Origin: Bordetella genomosp. 8
GTDB lineage: Bacteria > Pseudomonadota > Gammaproteobacteria > Burkholderiales > Burkholderiaceae_B
DNA: 64,000 nucleotides
Direction of reading: 5' to 3'
NCBI RefSeq assembly: GCF_002119685.1
Contig: NZ_CP021108.1
Location: 4,340,001 to 4,404,000 of the forward strand
Shown here in pieces: positions 8,886 through 16,801 of this stretch (the stretch's first letter is position 1; each line of letters begins with the position of its first letter). The translations under genes were made by a program, and so were the position numbers. Below the pieces are notes generated by a model. That model made no database searches. It was not told the origin of the DNA and saw only the letters and a list, made by a program, of their open reading frames with translations.

Positions 8886-9251
8886 CTAGATGGACGTGCC
8901 GAGCACCCGATCCACCATATCGACCATGAGCGTCAGGTCGAAAGGTTTGGCGATGAAGGCGGAATACTGCGGGCAGGCCTTGACGATGGACTCTTCGGGC
9001 AAGCCGCTCATGACGATGACCGGGACTTCTTCCAGATAGGCGTTGTCGCGCATGGCGGTAAGCAGCGACGCGCCGCCCATGCCCGGCATCATCACGTCGG
9101 ATACCACCAGGTCCGGCTGCACTTCCAGCATCCTGGTCAACGCCGTCAAACCGTCGTTCTCGACGTACACCGTGTGGCCGGCGCCGCTGAGCGCATCGTG
9201 CACTACCCTGGCGAGCGATGCCTCGTCGTCCACCACCATGATTTTTGCCAT
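8886..9251 (-). CDS. Single-domain CheY-like response regulator
   Basis: A 121-residue protein that is a receiver domain and nothing else. The acidic pocket is VVDDE (Asp8, Asp9), the phospho-acceptor is Asp52 in VVSDVMMPGMGG, the switch residue is Ser82 in VIVMSG and the lysine is Lys102 in IAKPF. No output domain follows, so it must act through protein contacts or as a phosphate shuttle. No histidine kinase is nearby, making it an orphan. The open frame continues upstream, but MAKIMVVDDE is the natural start and has GGAG before it. Confidence 0.88.
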   Translation of the reverse strand: MAKIMVVDDEASLARVVHDALSGAGHTVYVENDGLTALTRMLEVQPDLVVSDVMMPGMGGASLLTAMRDNAYLEEVPVIVMSGLPEESIVKACPQYSAFIAKPFDLTLMVDMVDRVLGTSI

Positions 9252-9596
9252 ATCCACTACTCCGTGCGCGCCCATGCGCGTCCGCCATGTTCCTGCTGTC
9301 CCGCCTGCGGGTATCGACTCACGACCGAAGGAATACGCACGCAAGCATCGTGCCTGGATTGGTCGCCGCAACCGGCCGGCGCGATCGGTGACCGCAACCG
9401 GGCGCGTAAGATACAGCAAATCCCCACGCCCTACGCGCAGATCTCGAGGGGTCCTCGTTCGTCACGCGAATTTCGCGACTTGCGTGATATTCGGCGCGTT
9501 CGCGGCTTTCTGGAAGCATTGGTTGATCTGGTTGCATTTGCCGGCCTCGCGCCAGGGCGAGCGGTGGCGGCCCGGCGATTGCTAGAATGCGTTCCC
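9252..9596. other. Gene-free divergent regulatory region with nested dyads
   Basis: These 345 bases separate the minus-strand receiver gene from the plus-strand DUF2946 gene. I see no convincing gene. A 13-bp palindrome CGCGAATTTCGCG lies at 9465-9477, nested in TCACGC (9462-9467) ... GCGTGA (9482-9487). A TAGAAT hexamer at 9583-9588, just before the DUF2946 start, could be a -10 element. Confidence 0.4.
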
Positions 9597-10025
9597 ATGC
9601 CCCACCCCACCCGGATGCTCCGCGCTGATTCCGGCACACGCCTGATGCTGTGCCTGCTTCTGCTCGCGGTCAGCCTGCGTGCCATGATCCCGGTGGGTTA
9701 TATGCCGGACACCGCCGCACTGCGGCATGGCGTGGTGCGCATCAGCCTGTGCACGTCCACCGGCGCCGTGTCCGTCCTGCAATTGGTGACAGGCGGGCAG
9801 GCACATACGGGGCATGACCACGATTCCGACTCGAACCACATGGCCGGGGCCGAATGCCCGTTCTGGGCCTCCGCCCACCTGGCCGCGGATCTCCCTTCCC
9901 TGGCGCTGACGCCTTTCCTGGTGGCCGTCCGCGACGAAGCCGTGCGCTTCGTCGCGCCGGCCGAGCTGCCGCCCCTGCCGCCCGCCGGCCCGCCGCTGGG
10001 CTCGCGCGCACCGCCCCTGGCCTGA
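9597..10025 (+). CDS. DUF2946 family small membrane or exported protein
   Basis: A 142-residue protein with one N-terminal hydrophobic segment (LMLCLLLLAVSLRAMIPVGYMP), a His/Asp-rich stretch (HTGHDHDSDSNH), the family's ECPFW motif, a second weakly hydrophobic part and a Pro-rich tail. DUF2946 proteins are usually found beside copper or iron uptake genes; function is unproven. The open frame runs back far beyond 9597 only as a shadow of the aldehyde dehydrogenase; the ATG at 9597 (or 9615) fits the family. The PepSY-type membrane protein follows after 73 bases on the same strand, suggesting one transcript and a shared metal role. Confidence 0.7.
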   Translation: MPHPTRMLRADSGTRLMLCLLLLAVSLRAMIPVGYMPDTAALRHGVVRISLCTSTGAVSVLQLVTGGQAHTGHDHDSDSNHMAGAECPFWASAHLAADLPSLALTPFLVAVRDEAVRFVAPAELPPLPPAGPPLGSRAPPLA

Positions 10026-10098
10026 CGATACCCCGCGTCCACCGCAGTCCGCGCACGCGCGGGACTGCGCTCGTCTGCCCAAAGCACAGGTGCATCCC

Positions 10099-11577
10099 AT
10101 GCCAGATACTTCCTATCGCGGCGCGCCCGCGCGCGCCGGCGTCCCCCGTACGGCCGCCGGCACCGCATTGATGGCGCTCATCACGCGCTTGCATTTCTAC
10201 GTCGGCCTTTTCGTCGGCCCCTTCATCCTGGTTGCCGCGGTGACCGGGACGCTGTTCGTGCTCACCCCGCAACTGGAGGACCGCCTGTACGCGGACCAGT
10301 TGTACAGCGACGCGACCGGTCCCGCTAATACGCTGACCGAACAGATCGCCGCGGCACGCGCGGTGATCGGTCCGCAAGCCAGGCTGGCCGCCATCCGCCC
10401 CGCCCCCGCGCCGGGCACCACCACGCGCGTCATGTTCGCCCAGCCGGGGCTGCAGGATTCGGAACATCGCGCGATATTCATCGACCCGGTCACGCTGGCC
10501 GTCAAGGGCGACTTGAACGTCTACGGCACCAGCGGCACCCTGCCCTTGCGCACCACGCTGGATACCTTGCATCGCAACCTCATGCTGGGTGACCTGGGCC
10601 GCAACTACAGCGAGCTGGCGGCTTCGTGGCTCTGGTTCGCCGCGCTGGGCGGGATCCTGCTATGGGCCTACGGCCGCCGCCGCAACGCAGTGCTGGCGAC
10701 CGCCCGGTCCGGCGCGGCCGTTGGCCGGCCGCGCCTGCGGCGCTGGCACAGCCTGATCGGCCTGTGGATCGCCATCGGGCTGTTCTTCCTGTCGGCGACG
10801 GGATTGACGTGGTCGCGCTGGGCCGGCGGCAATATCAACGTCGTGAGGCAGGAATTGGGCTGGTTCACGCCCGGCCTGGCCACCAGCCTGAAACCGGGCG
10901 CCGCGGCCCCCACAGGCGGCGAGCACGCCGAGCACATGGCGCACATGGAACATATGGGACACATGGCGACTGGCGGCCAGGCCATGGCCATGGCGGCGCC
11001 CGTGCGGTCCGGTGACGAAACGCAGTTCGACCGCGTGGTGGCCACGGCGCGCGCGGCCGGCATCGACGCCAGCGGCATCGAAGTCCGTCCGCCGCGCAAG
11101 CCCGACCAGGCCTGGACGGTGCGCGAAGTCGACCGCTCCTGGCCCACGCAGGTCGACGCCGTCGCCATCGACGGCCGCGACATGTCCGTCGTCAGCCGCG
11201 CGGATTTTGCCACCTTCCCGCTGGTGGCCAAGCTGATCCGCTGGGGCATAGACATGCATATGGGCATCCTGTTCGGCTGGGCCAATCAGTTGCTGATGGC
11301 CGCCTTCGGCATTGCCCTCAGCACCATGGTCGTGCTGGGCTATGCGATGTGGTGGCGGCGCCGGCCCGTGCCGGGCTCCCCCGTGCTGACGGTCACCCAG
11401 GCCTGGGGCCGCCTGCCGGGATGGCAACGCGGCGTCGCCGTGCTGCTGGCCGCGGCGCTGGGGTGGAGCCTGCCGCTGATGGGCCTCAGCCTCCTGGCCT
11501 TCCTGGTGGTCGATCTGCTGCGCTGGCGCCTGGCCGCGGCGCCGCCGTCGGCCGCGCGTCGCGCTCTACGTCCTTGA
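10099..11577 (+). CDS. PepSY-associated transmembrane protein with a His/Met-rich loop
   Basis: A 492-residue inner-membrane protein of the PepSY-TM family, often an 'iron-regulated membrane protein' next to TonB-dependent siderophore or copper receptors, possibly a ferric reductase partner. The first helix carries ITRLHFYVGLFVGPFILVAAVTG, then PepSY-like periplasmic parts, RRWHSLIGLWIAIGLFFLSATG, and further helices near the C terminus. Between them lies HAEHMAHMEHMGHM followed by more Met, a likely copper-binding stretch. A GTG at 10090 is in frame, but CAGGTG sits correctly before the ATG at 10099. Its last 92 bases overlap the LysR gene on the other strand. Confidence 0.82.
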   Translation: MPDTSYRGAPARAGVPRTAAGTALMALITRLHFYVGLFVGPFILVAAVTGTLFVLTPQLEDRLYADQLYSDATGPANTLTEQIAAARAVIGPQARLAAIRPAPAPGTTTRVMFAQPGLQDSEHRAIFIDPVTLAVKGDLNVYGTSGTLPLRTTLDTLHRNLMLGDLGRNYSELAASWLWFAALGGILLWAYGRRRNAVLATARSGAAVGRPRLRRWHSLIGLWIAIGLFFLSATGLTWSRWAGGNINVVRQELGWFTPGLATSLKPGAAAPTGGEHAEHMAHMEHMGHMATGGQAMAMAAPVRSGDETQFDRVVATARAAGIDASGIEVRPPRKPDQAWTVREVDRSWPTQVDAVAIDGRDMSVVSRADFATFPLVAKLIRWGIDMHMGILFGWANQLLMAAFGIALSTMVVLGYAMWWRRRPVPGSPVLTVTQAWGRLPGWQRGVAVLLAAALGWSLPLMGLSLLAFLVVDLLRWRLAAAPPSAARRALRP

Positions 11578-12454
11578 TGACGTCGACGAAGGCGCGCAGG
11601 CCCGCCGGCACCAGCCGGTGGCTGGGGTAGTACAGGTAGTGGCCGTCAAAGGGCGGCGTCCAGTCGTCCAGCAGGGTCGCGAGCTGGCCGCTGTCGATGG
11701 CCGGCCTGGCCGTGTCTTCCCAGACGAAGGCCACGCCCAGGCCCTTGATCGCGGCGGACACCATCAGGTCCATGCTGTCCAGGGTAATGGGGCCGTCCGC
11801 GTCGAATTTCAGTTCCTGGCCGTGACGCTTGAACTCCCAGCGGTACATCTTGCCGCTGGGCAGCCGGAAGCGGATGCATGGATGCCGGGCCAATTCATCC
11901 GGCGTGCGCGGCGTGCCGGCGCGCCGCAGATAGGCAGGCGCGGCCACGCACACCAGGCGACCATCGCCGCCGAACGGCACCGCGACCATGTCGCGCGGCA
12001 GCGACTCCCCCAGCCGCACGCCCGCATCGAAACCCTCGGCGACGATATCCACCAACCGCCCTTCGACCACCAGGTCGACGTGTATGCCCGGATAACGCTG
12101 CAGGAAGGTCGGAACGATGCGCTCCATCAGTATGCGCGCCGCCGGCTCGGCGGCGTTGATCCGCACGCTGCCGGTCGGCTGCTCGCTCAGGGTGCCGACG
12201 TCGGCCAACGCCTGGTCCAGCTCAGCCAGGATGGGCGAGAGGTTGCGGAAGAAGCGCGCGCCTGCCTCGGTCGGCGCCACGCTGCGCGTGGTGCGGTGGA
12301 AAAGGCGCAGGGCCAACCGCTGCTCCAGCGCCCGCATCATGTGGCTGAGCGTCGAGGCGGACATGCCCAATTCGTCGGCGGCGGCTCGAAAACTGGCGTG
12401 GCGCACGATCGCCGCGAAGGCGGTCAATTCGGTCAAGCTGGGACGTTGATTCAT
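11486..12454 (-). CDS. LysR-family transcriptional regulator
   Basis: A 322-residue LysR regulator: the helix-turn-helix reads FRAAADELGMSASTLSHMMRALEQRL near residues 22-47, then RTTRSVAPTEAG and an effector domain of the DsdC/AaeR-like group (SVRINAAEPAARILM, YPGIHVDLVVEGRLVDIVAEGFDAGVRLGE). The start MNQRPSLTEL at 12454 is better than the in-frame ATG at 12499, which lies inside the dyad before the neighbouring promoter. It is divergent from the yahK-type dehydrogenase, its likely target. The last 30 residues are Pro/Arg/Ala-rich and overlap the PepSY gene, so the tail may be a lately gained extension. Confidence 0.88.
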   Translation of the reverse strand: MNQRPSLTELTAFAAIVRHASFRAAADELGMSASTLSHMMRALEQRLALRLFHRTTRSVAPTEAGARFFRNLSPILAELDQALADVGTLSEQPTGSVRINAAEPAARILMERIVPTFLQRYPGIHVDLVVEGRLVDIVAEGFDAGVRLGESLPRDMVAVPFGGDGRLVCVAAPAYLRRAGTPRTPDELARHPCIRFRLPSGKMYRWEFKRHGQELKFDADGPITLDSMDLMVSAAIKGLGVAFVWEDTARPAIDSGQLATLLDDWTPPFDGHYLYYPSHRLVPAGLRAFVDVIKDVERDARPTAAPRPGASAADRPPGRPGG

Positions 12455-12473
12455 GGGATTTCGCCAGTAGGCC

Positions 12474-12535
12474 ATGCCAATTCTAGGGCATAGACCCACT
12501 AATCGGCGCTACCTATACTGCCTGCGACGCGTCGC
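12474..12535 (+). promoter_or_regulatory. Promoter and operator region of the yahK-type gene
   Basis: TAGACC (12491-12496) and TATACT (12514-12519) are 17 bases apart, a good sigma-70 pair. Upstream, ATGCC (12474-12478) and GGCAT (12487-12491) form a dyad touching the -35. At the start site GCGACGCGTCGC (12524-12535) is a perfect 12-bp palindrome. The divergent LysR protein is the likely user. Confidence 0.5.
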
Positions 12536-12653
12536 CGCGGCGCTGCCGGACCCCGATCCGGAAGGTGGCGGCGCCGAGCTGTCCCTCCTACACGTCCGCG
12601 CCCGGCCGGTCCCGGCCCGCCCACGAGGACGCGCATTACTCGAAGGAATCACC

Positions 12654-13709
12654 ATGCAAACCACCAAGGCCTTTGGCGCGCAGTCGGCCACGACCCCGCT
12701 CGCCCCGTTGACGATCGAACGCCGCGAACCCGGCCCCAACGACGTCGCCATACAGGTTCTGTATTGCGGGGTCTGCCACTCCGATCTGCACACCGTGCGC
12801 GGCGAATGGGAAGGCATCCGTTTCCCGTCGGTGCCCGGCCACGAAATCGTCGGCCGCATCAGCGCCGTCGGCAAGGACGTCTCGCGCTTCAAGCTGGGCG
12901 ACATCGTGGGCGTGGGCTGCATGGTCGACAGCTGCCGCACCTGCCCCTCCTGCCGCGACGGGCTACAGCAGTATTGCGAAGGCCCGCACGGATTCCAGGG
13001 CACCTACAACGGCTGGCTGGACGGCAGCGGCGAAAACACCTACGGTGGCTATTCCGCCAGCGTGGTGGTCGATGAGTACTTCGTCCTGAAGATCAGGCAT
13101 GGCGAAGCCGACCTGGCCGCCGCCGCGCCGCTGCTGTGCGCCGGTATCACCACCTGGTCGCCGCTGCGTCATTGGAACACCGGGCCGGGCAAGAAAGTGG
13201 GCGTGGTCGGCGTCGGCGGCCTGGGCCATATGGGCATCAAACTGGCGCACGCGCTGGGTGCGCACGTCGTCGCGTTCACCACCTCGCCATCCAAGGTCGA
13301 AGAAGCCCGCAAGCTGGGCGCCGACGAGGTCGTGGTTTCGCGCGACGCCGGCGCCATGGCGCAGCATGCACGCAGCTTCGACTTCATCCTGAACACCGTG
13401 GCCGCGTCGCATGACCTGGACGCCTTCATGGCCCTGCTCAAGCGCGACGGCGCCATGACGCTGGTGGGCATCCCGGCGACCCCGCATCCTTCGCCCAACG
13501 TCGGCAACCTGATCATGGGCCGCCGCTCGCTGGCCGGTTCCTTGATCGGCGGCATTCCGGAAACCCAGGAAATGCTGGATTTCTGCGCCGAGCACGGCAT
13601 CACGGCCGACGTCGAAATGATCGATATGCACGATATCGAAAACGCCTATGCCCGCATGCTGAAGAGCGACGTGAAGTACCGCTTCGTCATCGACATGGCG
13701 ACGATCTGA
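12654..13709 (+). CDS. yahK: Zinc-dependent alcohol dehydrogenase / aldehyde reductase, YahK type
   Basis: A 351-residue medium-chain dehydrogenase, very close in wording to E. coli YahK, an NADPH-dependent aldehyde reductase. Catalytic zinc residues are Cys41 (YCGVCHSDLH) with His63-Glu64 (VPGHE). The structural zinc site is Cys94, Cys97, Cys100 and Cys108. The Rossmann motif is VGVVGVGGLGHMGIKLA, and the C terminus has GSLIGGIPETQEMLDFCAEHGI. AAGGA lies before the ATG at 12654; the longer open frame upstream crosses the promoter and is rejected. It probably detoxifies aldehydes under control of the divergent LysR regulator. Confidence 0.92.
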   Translation: MQTTKAFGAQSATTPLAPLTIERREPGPNDVAIQVLYCGVCHSDLHTVRGEWEGIRFPSVPGHEIVGRISAVGKDVSRFKLGDIVGVGCMVDSCRTCPSCRDGLQQYCEGPHGFQGTYNGWLDGSGENTYGGYSASVVVDEYFVLKIRHGEADLAAAAPLLCAGITTWSPLRHWNTGPGKKVGVVGVGGLGHMGIKLAHALGAHVVAFTTSPSKVEEARKLGADEVVVSRDAGAMAQHARSFDFILNTVAASHDLDAFMALLKRDGAMTLVGIPATPHPSPNVGNLIMGRRSLAGSLIGGIPETQEMLDFCAEHGITADVEMIDMHDIENAYARMLKSDVKYRFVIDMATI

Positions 13710-13713
13710 CGAA

Positions 13714-13766
13714 CATGCGGCCTGTCCTTACAATCGCGGGATCGCATGAAAGGAGCAGGCCGCATG
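13714..13766 (+). promoter_or_regulatory. Inverted repeat sequestering the ribosome site and ATG of tpm
   Basis: CATGCGGCCTG (13714-13724) is perfectly complementary to CAGGCCGCATG (13756-13766), which contains the tpm start codon. The next bases TCCTT (13725-13729) can pair with AAGGA (13750-13754) of the Shine-Dalgarno site with one bulged G. The folded RNA would hide both initiation signals. It could also terminate the yahK transcript. Confidence 0.55.
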
Positions 13767-14459
13767 GAACCGGAATTCTGGCTGGAGCGCTGGCGCGAAG
13801 GCCGCACGCATTTCCATCAAACCCGCATCTCGCCGCCCCTCGAACGTTTCTGGCCCACGCTGGAATTCGCACGGGGCAGCCGCGTCCTGGTGCCATTGTG
13901 CGGCAAATCGCTGGACATGCTTTGGCTCGCGGAGCGCGGCCTGCACGTGCTGGGCGTCGAATTGTCGCCGCTGGCCGTGCAGCAATTCTTCGATGAGCAC
14001 GGCCTGGCGCCGCGGGTGCGGCGGTCCGCGCTGGGCGAGCATTACAGCGTCGACTACGGCGCCAGCGACGACTCGCGCCATGGCCCCGGCCACATCGAAA
14101 TCATCCGCGGCGATATCTTCGATCTCGACGCCGATACCCTGCGCGCCTGCGCCGGCGTCTTCGATCGGGCCGCCCTGGTCGCGCTGCCGCGCGACATGCG
14201 CGAGCCCTACGTGCGCCACATCTATGGCCAGCTCGCCGACGACTACCAGGGCCTGCTCGTCACGCTGGACTACCCACAAGCGGAGATGGACGGTCCGCCC
14301 TTCTGCGTCGACGACGAAGAAGTCCAGGCCTTGTACGCCGGTCATTCCGTGGCGGAACTGATCTATCGACGCGACATCCTGGCGCTCGAACCGAAATTCC
14401 AGAAAGCCGGCGTCAGCCGGCTTGACGCGCTCGCATATCGCCTGCGGCGCCGCCGCTGA
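13764..14459 (+). CDS. tpm: Thiopurine S-methyltransferase
   Basis: A 231-residue SAM-dependent methyltransferase of the TPMT family, which methylates thiopurines and, in bacteria, selenium and tellurium oxyanions. It starts [19 protein letters not shown] as the family does; the SAM loop is [20 protein letters not shown], then [21 protein letters not shown], the [18 protein letters not shown] segment and LLVTLDYPQ. An in-frame ATG at 13746 would place GGAG inside the gene, so 13764 is chosen. It lies 54 bases after yahK on the same strand and its start is buried in a strong inverted repeat. Confidence 0.93.
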   Translation: MEPEFWLERWREGRTHFHQTRISPPLERFWPTLEFARGSRVLVPLCGKSLDMLWLAERGLHVLGVELSPLAVQQFFDEHGLAPRVRRSALGEHYSVDYGASDDSRHGPGHIEIIRGDIFDLDADTLRACAGVFDRAALVALPRDMREPYVRHIYGQLADDYQGLLVTLDYPQAEMDGPPFCVDDEEVQALYAGHSVAELIYRRDILALEPKFQKAGVSRLDALAYRLRRRR

Positions 14460-14617
14460 GACCGCCGCGGCCGCCCTGTGCGTAGCCACGGCCAGGCCCG
14501 GGCTCGCCGCTTGCTTCGCTCGCCCGTTCATCTACAGATGAGCTAACCTTTGTGGAACCCGCCCAACTGACCACAAGCTGAAGGCGGGATACACCAACAT
14601 GCTAGGAGGGTACAGGC

Positions 14618-15166
14618 ATGGCCAATTCCATCGACAAACCGGTGGTCCTGGTGCTGATGGGCGTATCGGGCTGCGGCAAGACCACCGTGGCCGCTATTCT
14701 TTCGGGCCGTCTGGATTGGCCTTTCGAAGAAGGCGACGCCCTGCACCCCCAATCCAATATCGACAAGATGCATGCGGGCCACCCGCTGACCGACGAGGAC
14801 CGCGCGCCCTGGCTGGAAAAGGTCGCGCAGTGGGTCGAGGCGCGCCTCGATGCCGGTGAAAACGGGCTGATCACCTGCTCGGCGCTGAAGCGTCCTTATC
14901 GCGACGTCATCAACCGGCGCGGCCATGGCGTGGAGTTCGTGTACCTGGCCGGGTCCAAGGAGACCATCGCGGCCCGCCTCGCCGCCCGCCACGGGCACTT
15001 CATGCCCCCCACCCTGCTGGACAGCCAGTTCGACGCCCTGCAGGAACCCACGGCCGACGAACCCGCCATCCGCGTGGACATCGGACCGGCGCCCTCCGCC
15101 ATCGCCAACACCATCATCCAGACGCTGGGCCTGAATACGACAACGGAAAAAAAGGAAAACCAATGA
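14618..15166 (+). CDS. gntK: Gluconokinase
   Basis: A 182-residue cytosolic kinase converting gluconate to 6-phosphogluconate for the Entner-Doudoroff or pentose phosphate route. The P-loop is GVSGCGKTT at residues 15-23, followed by the family motifs FEEGDALHPQSNIDKM, GHPLTDEDRAPWL and CSALKRPYRD, and the lid GHFMPPTLLDSQFDALQEP. AGGAGG precedes the ATG. The stop codon overlaps the permease start as ATGA, so the two are translated together. The 158-base gap upstream (14460-14617) must hold the promoter; I see no clear GntR operator there. Confidence 0.95.
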   Translation: MANSIDKPVVLVLMGVSGCGKTTVAAILSGRLDWPFEEGDALHPQSNIDKMHAGHPLTDEDRAPWLEKVAQWVEARLDAGENGLITCSALKRPYRDVINRRGHGVEFVYLAGSKETIAARLAARHGHFMPPTLLDSQFDALQEPTADEPAIRVDIGPAPSAIANTIIQTLGLNTTTEKKENQ

Positions 15167-16575
15167 GCCCGTCCACCGTATTGACGTCGCACGACACCCA
15201 GGTCCTGATCGTCGCCGCGATCGGCATCGTGCTCCTGGTCGTGTTGATCGTCTGGCTGAAGCTTCATGCCTTCATCGCGCTCACCATCGGCGCGCTGTTC
15301 GTGGGCGTCGGATCGGGCATCCCGCTGGAAAAGGTCACGGCCTCGTACGAAGCGGGTGTCGGCGGCGTCCTGGGCTACGTCGGCGTGTTGATCGCGCTGG
15401 GCGCGATGCTGGGCAAGCTGCTGGCCGATTCAGGTGGCGCCGACCAGGTCGTGGAGCGCATCCTGCGGGGCCGCCCCGCCGCCTTGCCATGGAAAATGGC
15501 GCTGGTGGCCAGCATCATCGGCATTCCCATGTTTTTCGAGATCGGGCTGGTGCTGCTGATTCCGGTCGTCATGCTGGCCGTCCATAAGTCGAAAGGACCC
15601 GCCATGCGGCTGGGCATACCCGCCTTGGCCGGCCTGTCGGTGCTGCACGGGTTCATCCCGCCGCATCCGGGCCCGCTGGCCGCCATCGCGATCCTGCACG
15701 CGGACGTCGGCGTGACCCTGGCGCTCGGCCTGCTGATCGCCATCCCGACGGTCGCCGTCGGCGGCCCGCTGTTCGGCATGCTGGCCGCGCGCATGGTCCC
15801 CATCGGCGCCGCCGGCGCGGGCCTGGCCGTGACCGGCTCCGACCGCAACTCGGCGGTGTCGGCCGACGACCGCACGGGCGTGGAGGATGCCGACGTGAAG
15901 GCGGCCCGCGCGCCTTCCTTCGCCGTCACGCTGATCACCCTGCTTTCGCCCATCGTGCTGATGCTGGTGAAGGCCGGCGCGGATATCTGGATGGACAAGA
16001 ACGCGCCGGCGCGCCATGTGCTGGACTTCATCGGCGACCCGGTGTTCGCCCTGCTGGTCGCGGTCCTGCTGGCGATGGTGACCTTCGGCACAGCGGTCGG
16101 CTTCAACATTTCGGTGCTCGGCAAGAAGATCGCCGCAAGCCTGCTGCCGGTGGTGGGCGTCATGCTCATCGTCGGCGCCGGGGGCGGTTTCAAGCAGGCC
16201 CTGGTGGACGGCGGCACCGGCGCGGCCATCGCCAAGATCGCCCTCGCCACGGGACTGTCGACGCTGGTGCTGGGCTGGATCGTGGCGGTGTTCATCCGCC
16301 TGGCGACGGGTTCGGCCACCGTCGCCACCGTGACGGCCGCCGGCATCGTCGCGCCGCTGGCCGCCAACCTGCCGCCCAACCACCTGTCCCTGGTCGTATT
16401 GGCGATCGGCGCCGGTTCGCTGTTCTTCTCGCACGTCAACGACGCCGGGTTCTGGCTGGTCAAGGAGTACTTCGGCCTGACCGTGGGCCAGACCATCAAG
16501 ACCTGGTCCTTCATGGAAACCATCCTGGCGGTCATGGGCCTGGTTTTGACTTATGGCCTTTCCCTGGTGATGTGA
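15163..16575 (+). CDS. gntP: Gluconate:proton symporter, GntP family
   Basis: A 470-residue inner-membrane transporter with about 12-14 hydrophobic segments. It has the GntP pattern: an N-terminal LKLHAFIALTIGALFVGVGSG, GVLGYVGVLIALGAMLGKLL, AGLSVLHGFIPPHPGPLAA, and the C-terminal LATGSATVATVTAAGI and HVNDAGFWLVKEYFGLT. It imports gluconate or a related sugar acid for the kinase encoded just upstream, whose last four bases it shares. The substrate is inferred from that pairing. Confidence 0.93.
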   Translation: MSPSTVLTSHDTQVLIVAAIGIVLLVVLIVWLKLHAFIALTIGALFVGVGSGIPLEKVTASYEAGVGGVLGYVGVLIALGAMLGKLLADSGGADQVVERILRGRPAALPWKMALVASIIGIPMFFEIGLVLLIPVVMLAVHKSKGPAMRLGIPALAGLSVLHGFIPPHPGPLAAIAILHADVGVTLALGLLIAIPTVAVGGPLFGMLAARMVPIGAAGAGLAVTGSDRNSAVSADDRTGVEDADVKAARAPSFAVTLITLLSPIVLMLVKAGADIWMDKNAPARHVLDFIGDPVFALLVAVLLAMVTFGTAVGFNISVLGKKIAASLLPVVGVMLIVGAGGGFKQALVDGGTGAAIAKIALATGLSTLVLGWIVAVFIRLATGSATVATVTAAGIVAPLAANLPPNHLSLVVLAIGAGSLFFSHVNDAGFWLVKEYFGLTVGQTIKTWSFMETILAVMGLVLTYGLSLVM

Positions 16576-16589
16576 AGCATCGCAAGGCC

Positions 16590-16618
16590 GCGGACTGCAC
16601 CGACATAGTGCAGTCCGC
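16590..16618 (+). terminator. Perfect 11-bp stem-loop after the gluconate genes
   Basis: GCGGACTGCAC (16590-16600) and GTGCAGTCCGC (16608-16618) pair perfectly around CGACATA, 15 bases past the permease stop. There is no T-run, so it may be Rho-assisted or a 3'-stabilising hairpin. Confidence 0.5.
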
Positions 16619-16801
16619 CCCGCCCACTGTCTGAAACGCACGACAGGGCCGACACGCGGCTATCCCCCTTTGCCGCACTGCGTTATAACTAGCCTCATAA
16701 GGTTTCAAAACGTACAAAAACCCCTTGTCCTGCGGGGCAAGCGGCGGCGCGACATCGCGCCCAACATGGGGAACGCGGCCCGGCCGCGCTTTTGGCCAAG
16801 G

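Noticed and set aside
8217..9596. Long upstream extension of the DUF2946 frame
   Set aside because: It runs antisense through the aldehyde dehydrogenase and receiver genes and has no sense-like composition; only the last 142 codons match a family.
14558..14590. CCCGCC ... GGCGGG repeat before gntK as a GntR operator
   Set aside because: It does not resemble a GntR site and the arms are simple GC runs.
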